In this document: one piece after another, positions 1 through 60,119 of the stretch
How the letters are laid out: the number at the start of each line of letters is the position of its first letter
Position numbering within the stretch: position 1 is the stretch's first letter
Assembly: GCA_034401795.1 (NCBI GenBank)
Contig: CM067373.1
Coordinates: 37,545,443 to 37,609,442 of the forward strand
DNA from: Chaetoderma sp. LZ-2023a
Lineage: Eukaryota; Mollusca; Caudofoveata; Chaetodermatida; Chaetodermatidae
Length of the DNA stretch: 64,000 bases
Direction: 5' to 3'
Translations under genes and position numbers: made by a program
The notes under the pieces: model-generated
What the model saw: only the letters and a program-made list of their open reading frames with translations
What the model was told of the DNA's origin: nothing
The model's database searches: none

Positions 1-241
1 AAGTTTGTCAAGTGTACGAATTGTATGGCTTTGATTGATTAAATATTTAATAAAACTTCTGTTGATATTTTGAAAATTATTTGACTGGGAGCTGTTGCAG
101 CCATAGGCAGCAACAGTGACCTGTTGCAATGATTCTTGGAATTCAGGGTTGAAAATGTCAAAATTGATTCCAACACGTCCACAAAGTGGGTGGAGTTTAG
201 CTATACATGGGCGTGGCATAGAAAGACATGGATTCCTTTAT
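1..241. repeat. MITE-B copy (partial, cut by window edge)
   Basis: Inverted copy of MITE-B: the inner palindrome around GCAGCAACAG, flanked by TTTGACTGGG and AATATTTTGA arms, then the conserved outer part (TGGGTGGAGTTTAGCTA) ending near GGATTCC. Confidence 0.75.
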
Positions 242-259
242 TATGAAGATCATTTCAAG

Positions 260-461
260 TTAACCCTTTAATAGTTAGTTAAATTTGGTCACGAAAATTT
301 AAATATCTGTATATTGAATGTTGATTTACAGGCCAAGAGAATAGAATTTTTGAAAATTTATCACTGGAATGGCTGGCTCGGTTATCGAGCCAGTCATTCC
401 AGTGGTACCACACGACCATAGCGGAGGCCGGTTTTGCCCAGCATGACCATTAAAGGGTTAA
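260..461. mobile_element. MITE-A copy
   Basis: Begins TTAACCCTTTAA and ends TTAAAGGGTTAA, with a central perfect hairpin GGCTCGGTTATCGAGCC inside matching arms (CACTGGAATG / CATTCCAGTG). The TTAA ends followed by CCC suggest a piggyBac-type non-autonomous element (inference). Confidence 0.8.
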
Positions 462-478
462 CCAAAGTGATAACTAAC

Positions 479-47977
<47,499 letters not shown>

Positions 47978-48109
47978 CTAAACATAACAAGACATTGTAA
48001 GTAATACAAATCCCCTCGATTTCCGCTTTTGTTGAAATGACATGTAAGGAATTTGGCCAAATGACTTGCCTGCTACACAAAACTGGTGTATGTGCTTACA
48101 TTACAGTGC

Positions 48110-48880
48110 TTGTTGTAAGGGGATGACATCAAATTAACGAAGTTTGTATTTTTCAAGAGTGATAGCTCTGGGAATTATTGATGGAAACTAACAAAACACG
48201 AACCTATCCTCCATCTTTGGATTATTAATCAAAATTCTGTATTTGGTTCAAATCTGTTTAGTCTAGCATGAGTTATTGCCTGGAAACTAAGAAATTAAGT
48301 GTGTAGTTTTCAAGGGTGATAACTCTAACAAATATTGCCAAAAAGTAATAGAACACAAACTTGACATCAGCCTCAGTAGTATTAAGTTATACTCTGAATT
48401 TCGAATCGGTTTAGCATAACACGATGCATTGCCTGGAAACCGTCAAATTAATGTTTATATCTTTTCAAAAGGGGAAAACTCCAGGTAAATTGGACGTAAA
48501 TTGACAGAAATCGAACTTGGCCTCTGTGTTCGAATTATTAAGTGGTATGCCAAAGCTGGTTCAAAGCGGTGCCGCAAACATAAGTTATTGTCCGGAAACA
48601 GATAATTTTTCTAATTTCATATTTTCAAGTGGAAAAAACACGGGGTAAATTCAATGCAAATTGACAGAATTTGAACTTGGCCTCCATAATTGTATTACTA
48701 AGCGGTATGCTGAGGCTGGTTCAAATCGGTGCAGGCAAACACAAGTTATTGTTTGGAAACAATTTTTCGAATTTCATATATTCAAGGGCAAATAACTCGG
48801 GTTAAATTTGACGTAAATTGACACAGAATTTGAACTTGGCCTCCGTATTCGCATGTCATTGGTTGTCCTCACTGTATACC
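48110..48880. repeat. Tandem-core repeat, family G
   Basis: About five units of some 150 bases with TTTTCAAGGGTGATAACTC, GAACTTGGCCTCCGTATTCG and CATAAGTTATTGTCCGGAAA. No GACGG tract or terminal hairpin seen, so probably incomplete. Confidence 0.6.
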
Positions 48881-48949
48881 AAATTACTTTGTTAAATTAA
48901 ATACACATTGAGTCAAAACCTTACTCGGTAGAGAAATCTTTAAACTAAA

Positions 48950-49480
48950 AAAAGTATGGAATAATTAATCTTTTAAGAGTCAATATTGGTCAAGAAATTG
49001 TAAATTTAAACATTCTTCGAATTATTGGTACAAAATAAACCATTTAAAAGTATGAAAACACTTATTTTCATTAAGATGGAGACTGAATGCCATGATGGCA
49101 TAGAGCAAATGTTTAAGTTTTATTAAGATCTGAAAAGCACTTGTCAATCGAAGTGTATTGAAAAATCTTAACATTCACATAATTCTTGGTGCATGTCAGA
49201 CGCCATTCTCTAATTCTTGGTGCAAAATAAGCTAAGTTCAAACCATGTACAAATATGGGGAAAAATTAAAAATTTTTTTTACATGATGCAACTGAAGGTA
49301 CTGAAGGTATAGACCAAATCTGTAAAGTTTGATTGAGATCAGATAAGCCTTTTATAATTTAAATGTCCACTGAAAAAAAATTCAACATTTACTTAATTCT
49401 TGCTGTATACAGCATGTCATTTGGATCGCTATTGAGCCATTCTATGTTTTGCGTAGTTGTCGACAAAAAGCACATAGGTA
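48950..49480. repeat. Family I tandem repeat
   Basis: Units with GATGGCATAGAGCAAATGTT, TTATTAAGATCTGA and TAATTCTTGGTGCA, as at 21,280. From here to 49,947 there is an unassigned 80-codon + frame (49,574-49,816) that I do not call a gene. Confidence 0.55.
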
Positions 49481-49947
49481 GATGCAATGTAAATGTAATA
49501 GTATGGAAATAAATAACTTTGACTTTGGTAATACAGCAGCTATACAAGTGATTTTGCGGGTGTCTGTCCATAGTTGTACGACATGCACAATTCTAGTATT
49601 TCATATACCATTAGTAGTTTTAGTACGTTGATTGCGCAGGTCATATTTAAGTCAGTACGCCCCACAAAGCATTTCTATAATGAGTTTATCCGTCGTCAGT
49701 TCGACGCATTTCTTAGTCATCAAAGAGATATATATTTTATTATGCCCGAACAATATCGATCCGCTGTCTCTCGACATGACAATTTTGCGAAATACGTAAT
49801 CAATACATCGATTTGAAATCTATCCAGCACACCAAACTAAAGGCGGGGGTCTGTATATATAAAGCGTTTGGGGAACTGATAAAATTCTTTAAATCTTACG
49901 CCAAAATAACCTAAATCCAGACCACTGGATGCACTGATAGTCAGTCT

Positions 49948-50270
49948 CACTGTATAATTTTGTTGGAACTTTTTTGTCAATTTTTGGAAACATGCATGAT
50001 TGCAAAGTATTTATCATGACAGTTCTAAAAAACAATGTTTCCATTTTTTCTGACAAGGTTCAAGGTTATTTAGAGGTCAGTAAAGGCCAGTTATGAGGTC
50101 ATATATGGTTTCTTGCTACGTGGGCTTTAAATACGGATTAAATCATGGCATGCTGCATATCAAATTAAAGCTTATTAAAATGCATTGTCAAAAAACCTAT
50201 TGATTTCTTATTTACTCTTTAACGGAAAATGTTATTCATCGCGGAAGTTACGCCGCAACGTAAAATTGTG
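49948..50270. repeat. Left terminal inverted repeat of the Academ-like element
   Basis: CACTGTATAATTTTGTTGG, GTCAATTTTTGGAAA, AACAATGTTTCCATTTTTTC, TTATTTAGAGGTCAGTAAAG, ATGGCATGCTGCATATCAA. A second, diverged copy follows directly (about 50,290-50,560: TATTAATTTTTGGGAAACAC, CAAGTATTTATCATGA, GTCATTTAGAGGTGAATAAA). Confidence 0.8.
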
Positions 50271-50574
50271 ACCGTGTGGCCACGTTTAGCGTTTAGTCAG
50301 TCTCAGTATCGAATTTCAGGGAAACTTTCTATTAATTTTTGGGAAACACATTTTTGCCAAGTATTTATCATGAAAGTTGTGAAAAAAGATCTTTAAATTT
50401 TTCTGAGTAGGCTCAAGGTCATTTAGAGGTGAATAAAGGTCAGCTATAATGGCATATACATTTTCCCATGAGAGTTTTAATTGCCAATCAAACCATGTTG
50501 CTTATCCAATTAAAACGTCTTTGAAAATACGTCAAGGCACAAAATCATCACTGTGTTAGCATTCCATATCAAAG

Positions 50575-51084
50575 TTAAGTGGCATAATTAATTATATCTC
50601 TATCATCATCATCGTCACTTAAGCTACATGCCTCAAGCTCTTCATTTTCAGTCAGAGCACAAAGTTCTGTGCATGTCAGTCCTTTTGATCTACATGTACA
50701 CCTAGTAGATGCACAATTTGTCTTTTTGCAGGAACACTTAACAAGTTCTAAAACTGCACATGGTGCTGGCAATAATTGTGTAGTTACTGGAACTAGATCA
50801 GCATTTGTTTTCTTCCACCCATTACCACATGGATCTAAATGCACCTGTATTCGGAGACTGGCCTGACCCCAAATAGAAGCCTGTAAATGTGCCATCAGTA
50901 TATGCTCATACAATGTTGCATCAGTTGGTAGTAACCGGTCACTTTCTGCAGAAAATTTGCAGAATAAGTACCAACATAAAGGTTTCAGCTCTTGCAGTAC
51001 AACACCAGCGGGGCAATATGCCTGACAAACAAAAGTGGAAAGTACTTTCACAGTCTCATCATTGAGAAAACCTACTTTACTCAT
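50575..51084 (-). pseudogene. Academ-like element, C-terminal Cys-rich finger
   Basis: Ends in a CXC-type motif, VKCSCKKTNCASTRCTCRSK then GLTCTELC, seven closely spaced Cys plus one at APC upstream. This matches the Cys8 finger reported for Academ and resembles tesmin/TSO1 CXC domains. An acidic tail (SLSDDDDDRDIINYAT) closes the frame at the start of the left inverted repeats. Confidence 0.65.
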
Positions 51085-51105
51085 ATCTTTGAATGCTTCT
51101 ATTAC

Positions 51106-51525
51106 TTATTCATCCGCTTTGCAAAACAACTTAAACCATAGTGTCCTGCTTTTACCAGAAAACCTTCTCGTTGTGTCGCAGCCGGTGAATGCATGAAATC
51201 CAATGGGAGATTCTGCTACATCAGACCCTAGAGCATCAATTAAAGGTTTAATCTGTATTTTGCTGGATACCATAGAAATTGAGACGTTTTGAACCATCTT
51301 AGAATAATGACCTATCACTGGAATTAGTACATCAGTGCCTGGTGAGAAAATACAGAGTTCTTCAGCTTGTGGTGTTAGTGCACTTGCATATAATGCATGC
51401 CATATCATAAGTGTACCTGCCTCTTCATGGCTATTTAATTCCAAAACGTGTTCAACCTTGCTGGAAAAGGTTTTTCCCGCTGCTGATACATAGAACATCT
51501 TCCCCCGTTCCCTGAAATGAGTCAA
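51106..51525 (-). pseudogene. Academ-like element, XPG/PIN-like nuclease segment
   Basis: HEEAGTLMIWHA, ELCIFSPGTDVLIPVIGHY and GFHAFTGCDTTRRFSGKSR. The TDVLI acidic strand followed by a GCDTT...GK loop resembles the XPG/FEN1 core (GCDYT..GIG). The family usually reads EEADTR where this copy has EEAGTL, so one expected acidic residue is missing. Role: DNA cleavage during transposition (inferred). Confidence 0.55.
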
Positions 51526-52465
51526 ACACTTGTCAGAGAGATAAACTGTAAGGTCTTGGTTTTTTTTCTGATGAAAGAATCATTTACATGCTGGTGTTGG
51601 AAATATTTGTACTATCGGTGACAGTATAGGCAATTGCTGACCAATTCCCTCATTTTTTGTGTGTAGTGGCCTTTAGGAAATCAGGCTTGTAGCAGTCAAA
51701 GACCAGGTGTAGTTCGGGGTAAATTTGTGTTAACCTGCTTAAATCATGAATGTACTGATTAGCATTGTTTTAGCATATGGTGGTTTCTTCATTTTTTTGC
51801 AGAACCACCATTCCGTCTACAATTGCTATTTTCAGACCAGATAGAGACATTTCTTTTGATTGTTCCGTTCCAGATAGAGAGAACTCTGGATGTACTTGTG
51901 GTTCCTCTTCACAACTTCCTACTTCCTTTGTCGAGTCTTGAGTGCTTTTGCTGAAACATGTGAATGAGTTTTGCCATCTGAAGCAAATAAAGCCTGTGGA
52001 TTAACAGTAAATTCATACTGACCAATGGCCAAACGCAAATCAATTTCTCTGCTTGTCCTCGCAATAATCATTAGCCTACCAAATAGTGACTTTGTCTCTT
52101 TTAGTTCCATGGTTTGGGCCTTGGATGTTACCAGCTTCTTACTATTCTGATAAGCATAGCACTTGAGTCTTTGTCATTTTATTGGTGCCCACAAACTAAG
52201 ATCGCCATGAAAACGAGCTGATACATAGTCTTCAACCACTTTCTGTCCAAGTTCGTCAAACTGCACTATGTCGTGTACAGCTTGTTGTGGTATTACAGCA
52301 TGTGTAACCATATTAAATCGTATGTAATTTTCCTCTACTCTGAATAGATTGTAGTAAGACAATATTGTATTCTTTAACTTGTCTACCATAAGATGGTCAC
52401 GTGTGATGGTTGACTTTAGTATGCCATGGTGCTTACGGGTTGCATCAGTACTAAGAAACTGTGAC

Positions 52466-53098
52466 TTATACTGTTGACTGATTCTGGCTAATTCTGGACC
52501 AGCTAGAAAAAATCTGTCTTGCGTTAGGATTTGTCGATATTCCAATCAGTCCCCTGCTTTCTTTCATTACTTTGTTTTGCATTTCGCAGGCATGGTCTGG
52601 ATCAATTAACACAAATGGTATTTCACTAATTGTGACAGAGAAATCACCAGAGACAAAGGCAGTCCAAATTTCATGATCCGTCTTTTCAAGTGCTTTCATA
52701 TCAGAGAGATACCGAGGCCAAAGCCTTTTGTATTTGCTCCTATCCATTGCAAAGCATATCTTAGTCAGTTCTGCTCCTGCCTCTAAATGTAGATACCAAT
52801 CTTTCATTCTCGTTGCTTTAATGAACTTCAATAGAGTGTCAATGTGTCCCATGTAGCTTAACATAGCCGTGAACATCATATTGTTTGCTGATCTAACTGC
52901 CATAAACTCTTGAAGTCTTTCTTCAATTCCATTTCCTGCAATGATGTTTTGGATTTCTTCGTGTACCTCTCTTACTTTCACACAATGCATTTCAGTATTT
53001 TCTACTGCGTTTCCACATGCCAATATTACAGAAGTAAATTTGTCCTTAAGGCCTGGATTCTCATTCAAGAATTCATCAAACATAATTTCAAATAGTGT
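52466..53098 (-). pseudogene. Academ-like element, helical domain
   Basis: Resumes at the Penelope duplication (TTYLTLFEIMFDEFLNENPG), then EFMAVRSANNMMFTAMLSYM, WYLHLEAGAELTKICFAMDR, YKRLWPRYLSDMKALEK, FVSGDFSVTISEIPFVLIDP and DHACEMQNKVMKESRGLIG. The family is one I recall from corals, echinoderms and molluscs. Related coding continues in another frame to 52,174 and again at 52,110-51,919 (QYEFTVNPQALFASDGKTH). Confidence 0.6.
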
Positions 53099-53111
53099 CA
53101 AATATGTGGTG

Positions 53112-56100
53112 CTCATCATTAATAACAACGTAAGTGGAATACCATTTATGACAATCTCATCCCGCTTCGTTTATGCCTATAGGGGCCATACAGTGCAGTT
53201 GGTGGGTCTAGTGGCTTTCTTTAGCCTTTCTCCAGATTGTGGAAGTGTCATCATCCGGGTCCGAGGAGAGAACTTGGATGATGCGGAACTTGGCGTCACT
53301 AATAGAGTGGTCTTCTGATGTGAAGTGTCTTGAGACTGGTGTGTCATATCTAATATGTTTTTAGAAATTTATGATCGAACCTAAGTGTTCTTGTATCCTT
53401 ATCTTAAAGGTGCGTTTTGTTTCTCCCACATATTGTTTTTTTGCACCTTTTACGGAGATAGACAATGTTCCTTGTGGTGCAGTTGCCGGCTATCTTTGCC
53501 CTGTATGTGAGGTGTGTGTGGTTACTTTTGAACCATTTGCTCTGATCCATTACTTTACAGAAGTCACACTTGCCTTTTGGGCATGGTTTAAATTTGTTTC
53601 TGTGTGTTGGTTTTGTCTCGGTGGGGTTGCTGAGACGGGCTCGTATTACTTCATCCCTAATTGTGGGATTTTTTCTGAAACCAAAGTGTTTTTTCTGGGA
53701 AGGCTGATCTGCATCGATCACTGCTTTCTAGAATGTGCCAGTTCTTGAGTATCTGTTTTTGTAGGAATTGACGAGTCTCAAGAAATTCACTGATAAAGAT
53801 TTGTCTTTGGGATTTTGTCTTGCTTCCATGTGTGTTGTCATTGTAGAGTATTGGTTCTCTTTTCAGTGTAATGCTTTTTCTTGTGCTCTTAATAGCAGGG
53901 TGTGTGGGTAACCCCTAGCTTCATAATGTTCTATTAGTTCTGTGCTGTGTTTGATGTATTCAGAATCCAATGTGCAGATTCTGCGTAGTCGAAGACATTG
54001 CCCATATGGGCCCGCATTTTTGCATGAATTTGGGTGCGCTGATGAGTAGTGTAGGTACCCATGGGTATCTGTGGGCTTCGTATAGAGGGAGAGATGTAGG
54101 CGATTATTTTCTCCTTTGGAGATTTTTGTGTCAAAAAATGTGACCTGTTTTGATGGTCGGGTGAGATGAGTTCATGTAGGAAACGAACTCTAGGAAAGTG
54201 CTTTCACCATGCTCCCAGATCATGAAAATGTCGTCTATATACCTAAGGTAGAGGGATGGTTGGTGGGGTGCATTCTGTAGAAGTCTGGTTTCTAGATCGC
54301 TCATGAATATGCATGCATATGTGCATGCTGCTTTACTGCCCATTGCAGTCCCTCCTACTTGTTGATAGTGCTTATCATAGAATTTAAAGTTATTTAATTC
54401 GAGGACTTGTTTGAGGAGGTTTAGAAGTCCTCGTATTGACAGTGGGCTGGGGAGTCCATGTTTTTTCACAAATCTTGCTGTGGCTCGTAGGCCCTCGTTA
54501 TTTGGTATGCATGTATATAGACTGCTGACGTCCATTGTGCATAGGAGCATGCTTGCGTTGATTTCGCCATATTCTTCAAGTTTTTTTATGAATTCGGTGG
54601 TGTCCTTGACGTAGGATTTGATTTCTGTGACATGAAGTTTGATATGTTCATTAACGAAACTGCTTATTAGTTCTATGGGGCCCCTGTTGTTGCTAATGAT
54701 GGGTCTGCCCTAGTCCGCGTTTTTTTGGTTTGTGGATCTTGGGGAGGAGGTAGAAGCATGATGTTTTGGGGGAACTAGGGAGAAGGCCTTTAGCTATTTC
54801 ACTGTCTAGTTTGTCGTCCCTGACTGGCTGGTCTAAACGTTTTCAGATGAGGCCGATTTGGATGTCTGTTCTATCTTCTGGAATTTCCAGGTAAAAACTT
54901 TTGTCTGACAGTTGTCTGTTTGCTTCTACTATGTAGTCAGACGTGTTTTGTATAACCGTTGCTTGGCCCTTGTCTGCTCTTTTGATCACTACATCTCTAT
55001 CTTTGGAGAAGGCAGTGATTGCCTGTCTTTCAACCAAGCTGAAGTTACCTACACTGTTTCTTTTGTGGATATGGTTAGAAAAAGCATATTTGATTGATTT
55101 GATAAAGCTGTCCAGTTGGACATCTGCCCCTGGGGCGGGGGTGAAAGTTTTCTTGGGTAAGAATTGTGGATCTTGTGTGGATCACTGTCTGTGTTCCTTG
55201 AACTGGTATAGGCATTGTCGGGGTAGCCAAAATGTTTTGGTCCCAGATAGTGGGGTGTAGGGGATGCGGGTTTGGAGAGAAACGAAGAGTTAAGCGTAAC
55301 CTTCTAAAGAAAGACCTCATGTCTTTATAGACAGTCCCCATGTCTCGTTCGTGAATGGTTGGGCTGAATCCCAATCCTTTATTGAATGCTTTGATGCTAA
55401 TTTCTGATATGTCCTTATTGGACAGATTGACAACAAACTTGGAAGAGTATTTTTGGACAGTTTCCTGTGAACTGTTGTTGTTACTATCATAGTGAACAAT
55501 TTGTGTTACAGTATTAGTATATAGTGAAAATATGGTGGGTGATGATGTGGGATGATAAAGATGAGGATGAGACAGTGGAAATTTGGAAAAATGTCCTGAT
55601 ATGATATTTTTCAGATATGATAGATTTTTTGAAACAGTATGCGAGCACACATTTGATTTGAGGTTTATGGCTTCTTCTGTAAGCGGTTCTCAGGGCTCCT
55701 CTGTCTGGTTTGTTTCGCTTTCGTTGCTTCGACCACGTTGGAAGCAATTCTGATTGTGTCCGTGTCTGCCTCCCAGGTGAACCAGTTTTTATGATCTTCT
55801 GCTAGTTTTTTGGTTTGTTCTATTCTTTTTTCTAGATTGTCTGCTAGCATTGTTGCCAATTCTAGACTCATTTCGTTGAGCCTGTTTTCCCACTTTGATT
55901 TGAAAGTAGGATCTTCTTCTGGCGGTACGTAACTACATCTCACTTTCAGGAATTTCGGCAATTTATCCTTTGATAAATCTTGGAGGATGTAGTCCAGCTG
56001 TCATTGGATATGTAGCTCTTTGCAGGCGGAATTCCTCCATTGCCTGTAGATTTCGAAATGTGCTTCTGGTATGTCTGGTTTAGAATATTTATTCATGGAG

Positions 56101-57438
56101 CCGTATTGGATGGAGCCGCTTCTGGTTCCAGTTCCGCTGGGACCGTCTATGGCGTCTGGGAGCGGGAGTGAATTTCCGGTGTTGTCCCTTTTACTTTTTT
56201 GTGGTCTCTGGCCAGACGCCACAGGACTTTCGGTTCCTGGAGAGCCATTTTTAGTAGGACAAGACTGTGTGTCTCCTGCCGGTTCTGTCGTGTCCATAAG
56301 CGAGGAGCCGACTGAACCCAAGGATAGTTTTGATACCGAGATTGGTATATTCCGTTTCTCTTTAGAACGGTTATTCATTGCGGTTTTTCTGCATCAGATA
56401 TATTTATAACAACGTGTACGGTGTAGACTAAACTAGCCTTACGCCTTGTACTTATTGTACAGAAGTCTGAACAAACCAACAGTCCTCTCGGTCCATTTTA
56501 TAGAAAAATTTGGAACCGCTGGTTCCTATAGCGGGTTTGTGATTGGTTGAGGATGGTTGCTAATGGTTATCTCCATTTTGATTGGTTAGGAGTTAACAGA
56601 CAATCAGAACCGTAATTCTCAAATTCCGGTTGTATGGTTTCTTTGACCGGTTCTGACTGAAAGGTTGCATTTTGTGTCCTTTCTGTCTTTATTTTTTAGC
56701 GGGTTTTTGGAGGAACTATTTGTTGTTCTGGCTTCCAAGTACTTTTTGTATAATGGTTCAGACTTACGACGTTTCTGTCCTTGTGTGGACGTCATCAGAG
56801 GTCTTTTAGTTTGTTTGGAAGACTAATGTTATTTTGATCATTAGCTGATGTTATTTTGCTTGAGGATTCTATTTGTCCAGTTATAGCACAGGTCAGAGAT
56901 GATAATTTTTCTCTCTGTTTATCGGCATGATGAGTGATAATTGACTCAGTGGTATGCTCGATTAAATAGAACACTTTTTATATTTTTTCGTGAAAAAGTT
57001 TTTTCTGAAGGGTCGTTTAAATTCCTGGATGTTGGGCTGGTACCACAATCTGTTATCGGAGGGTACGTGCGCTCAGGTGTGGATACGGTTGTGGTGATTA
57101 GTGGCTTACCTGGGTGTGCATGCGGGCGTGTCCAAGTGGTGGTCTGGAGTGTACCCAAAAATTCGTCGTTTTTTTGGAACCGTTTTGGACTGTCACAATG
57201 GCGTTAGATATGGTATGGCGAGGATAGTCTCGCAATAGCTTTTTTATATATTATTATACACTAGTCTGATCGTAAGTCTGATGATTCCGTGCTTACTATT
57301 GTCATGTTCTGATTTATTCCAGGTTTGTGATGGCGCGGGCGGGCAGTGCGGTCAGAGGATGGCTGTTGGGGCAGGAGTCCGATGGCTGTTGCAGCCGTGG
57401 GAGAGTAATGCGGGGAAGTACACATTGTTATAAATATA
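53112..57438 (-). mobile_element. Penelope-like retroelement, nested
   Basis: Bounded by a perfect 13-base duplication CAAATATGTGGTG (53,099-53,111 and 57,439-57,451), so the borders are exact. Parts in order, reading leftward: Ser/Pro-rich N-region (about 56,380-55,670), a linker with VVNLSNKDISEISIKAFNKG, the VIKRADKGQATVI block (about 54,980), reverse transcriptase with MDVSSLYTCIPNNEGL, QVGGTAMGSKAACTYACIFM and LRYIDDIFMIWEHG (54,550-54,131), then a Cys-rich zone and GIY-YIG-type endonuclease remnant (CPKGKCDFCKVM, NIVYLRKRC; about 53,720-53,400). Near full length; interrupted in several places. Its 13-base duplication is intact, so the insertion is not very old. Confidence 0.9.
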
Positions 57439-57550
57439 CAAATATGTGGTGATGTGTGCATTGACAGTGCGTTTGTAGTGAGTACAGTTCAAAATCTGTT
57501 TTATGGTAGCAGGTCCACAAATGCCAGATTCACTCCAAGCATCATCAAGT

Positions 57551-58659
57551 TCAGTTTTCTATCGAATCACCAATAGCTCGTATTACAGCCACGGAGGCAT
57601 GAAGTTCGCCTAGCCTGAGAACATACTGATCAGTAAAATGTGGGTGAGAGTCTACCAACTGCAATGCATTTTCATACAACGCCATGTCCAATGAAATTAC
57701 AGTTTTGGGATTCTTATCGCCAAATATCATGACATTTACATGCTGTGCTTGCTTCAATACTGTCAGCAACATAGACCATTCATGTGCTGGTGCGGGTATA
57801 AGAGGGAGTGGGCCCTCAGCTGTCACCCCATGAGCAGGAGAAATGATAGAGTTATATCCAGCCCAACCAGGAGGTTGATTGATAGCAGATTTGTCTGATG
57901 CCACTCTTGCAATGAGCCATTCTAAATCACCAGTCTTCTTTTGAACAGTGGTAACATTGAAGTCCTTCATACTACCGTTTTTACTGCAGCTTTGGATTTG
58001 AGGTTTTGAGCACTCTAACATGGTTGTATATTGTGGCTTAAGGGTGAAACTTTGTGAGTTTTCAATCTGCAGTGGTTCAGAAATATGCTCACCATCTTTC
58101 TTAACCGTTTGATAAACTACAGTTATCATTCCATGCAATGTATCTTTGCTATCGGGAGTGTCTTCACTGAAATCTGTATTGTCCGCAGCAAAAAAGACAA
58201 ACCTATTTTTCATGAGAAAGGGTGGTATGTATATACCATTAAACTGTTGCATGTTAGTGATGACTGCATTGGCCATAGATGTTTCTAAGAGCAATGTGCG
58301 AGTATAAGATACTGCCTTGTTTCTAGTATCATGGTGAACAGTCAATGCCAGACCTAATGCATTTGGATTTTCCCTTCCTTTGGGGGTTCTGGAGGCGGCT
58401 CCATCAGTTTTCTTATTGTAATTAATTTGTCTGTCAGATTTCTGGTTGTACATGATATCTTGACATATTGTTATGACATTGCATTCTAAATTCCTCTTCT
58501 GAACTTGGCTATTTACCTTCATTATAGGCCCACTGATTATCCACCTTATAAGTGTATAAAGCAATGGATGCACATCATTTTCATCACTAGTAACCCGGAC
58601 GTCTTTCATATTGCCGTTCCCGGATACAAAGGTTTTCATATGCTTCCTTATTGTATTGG

Positions 58660-58660
<1 letters not shown>
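57551..58660 (-). pseudogene. Academ-like element, middle domain
   Basis: Conserved-looking blocks: NALGLALTVHHDTRNK, FFAADNTDFSEDTPDSKDTL with HGMITVVYQ, GDLEWLIARVASDKSAINQP, VMIFGDKNPKTVISLDMAL, and RLGELHASVAVIRAIGDS. I remember these from many invertebrate uncharacterised proteins, but no function is assigned to them. An (AT)n microsatellite at 58,665 gives the spurious Ile-Tyr run at its upstream edge. The Penelope insertion lies just downstream. Confidence 0.6.

Positions 58661-58664
<4 letters not shown>

Positions 58665-58712
<48 letters not shown>
58665..58712. repeat. (AT)n microsatellite
   Basis: About 24 AT units inside the coding region of the Academ-like element. Confidence 0.95.
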
Positions 58713-58716
<4 letters not shown>

Positions 58717-58940
58717 CATTTGATTGGTCAGTGCAGGAGTTAATTAACTGATTTACCATTTCTTACTGAGAAGCTCTGGGTGAGTAGATAAGTGCAGGCT
58801 TTGTTAGTGGAGTTTGTCGCACAGTCTCCAAATGTGGTAATTCCTGTAGGATAGGCATCTTTAGCCATTTACAGGAGTATGTTGGAACATGAGACTTGAC
58901 AGTGTCACCTAAAAGACCTATATACATTTTTTCAATATCT

Positions 58941-59729
58941 TCATATTGACAGATAAGCTTTATTTGATGTTTGAAAGTTGATCATATGGATAAGTTCAAT
59001 AAATGCTGTTATTTGCTTCTGGTTTTGTTGCAGGACCTCTGTTTTTGCAGATGATGCAGATCTCTGGACATACTTAACCCAACATATTCTGTGGTATTTC
59101 ACATCACTAGCATGTGCATCCGTTGGTGAAATTGCGGTATTAAGTTTAACTTTAAAGTCATCTCTGTCACTATTGTCAACAGCATTTCTTAGTTCCTTAC
59201 CCGCATTAGCAGACTTCAAATTGAACAGTTCTTGTCCACTGTCTACTTGACAAAAGAAACACTTATATGCGCTAAAGGGTTCTGTATTAGAATGACTAAA
59301 CCTAGTAGGTGTGCTTTGGACGATATCAGTCGATGTTGATGGCCTGGCCACTGAATATGGTCCGCCTTTTCTCTTAGGCATAAAGCTGCCAGTGTCTACT
59401 GATTTTGCATAGCATTCTTTAGCATGCTCTATTTTTTCCTTGTTAGTAGAATCGCTATAGCACTGACGTTGCCAAAAAACATTCATTGATTTCAGAGAAG
59501 CTATCATTTCTCCCTTCAGTCTCTGAGGAATAGCTACATATTTCCCATCTTGTAGTGCTCCTCGCTCTTGGATAGAACTAATCAATTTATCATATGATTC
59601 ATCCTTTGGTTGCAAAACCGTAACATCGCACGAATCTTCGTGGCATATAACACACCGTTTAGGGTCTGTTTGAGTTTTTACTCTTTTAGTACAAATTGCT
59701 TTTAGCTCTGGAATATTATCCATTGTATT
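58941..59729 (-). pseudogene. Academ-like element, Cys/His-rich N-terminal part
   Basis: Begins MDNIPELKAICTKRVK. Two candidate zinc-binding modules are visible: KRCVICHEDSCDV near residue 25, and YKCFFCQVDSG with YHRICWVKY about 90 residues later, a C-C-H-C pattern like a BED-type or treble-clef finger. Between them is a basic Ser/Thr linker. Its likely role is DNA binding for the transposase. An earlier ATG at 59,750 would add seven residues. The downstream part continues in the next fragment. Confidence 0.6.
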
Positions 59730-60119
59730 ATTGGGCTTGGGAAAGTACAATTACGCTATAATTATTTTGTAGTTTACTATAAAAACTACAGCGTATATAA
59801 ATATATTGCATACATGTCATAAAATCGGTGAGATTTCGGTTAGACAATTTAATAGCATGCAGGAATTACTTTGTGTGCCTAGCAGACGACATAAAACAAC
59901 AAAAATTTAAGAAAAATACATAAATTTATTTCGCATTTACATCTGCGATCACTTTCTAAATTTATCCTGAGCTATTTATTTCTGAAAATTTATGGTCTTA
60001 TAACTAGAAGACTGCATAGCATTGCGAAATTATAGTATAAAATAAATCGCAAACCAAAGGAATAGTTACATTTTACTATATTCTTCAATAGAGTTGTTCG
60101 TGATATGCAAAACAGTATA

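Noticed and set aside
49574-49816. 80-codon + strand frame with a TATATAAA further downstream
   Set aside because: The TATA-like word lies after, not before, the frame, and the sequence matches no family I know; left unannotated.
53371-53748. 125-codon + strand frame
   Set aside because: Opposite the Cys-rich and endonuclease part of the Penelope element.
58505-58723. Plus-strand frame with Tyr-Ile run
   Set aside because: Produced by the (AT)n microsatellite.
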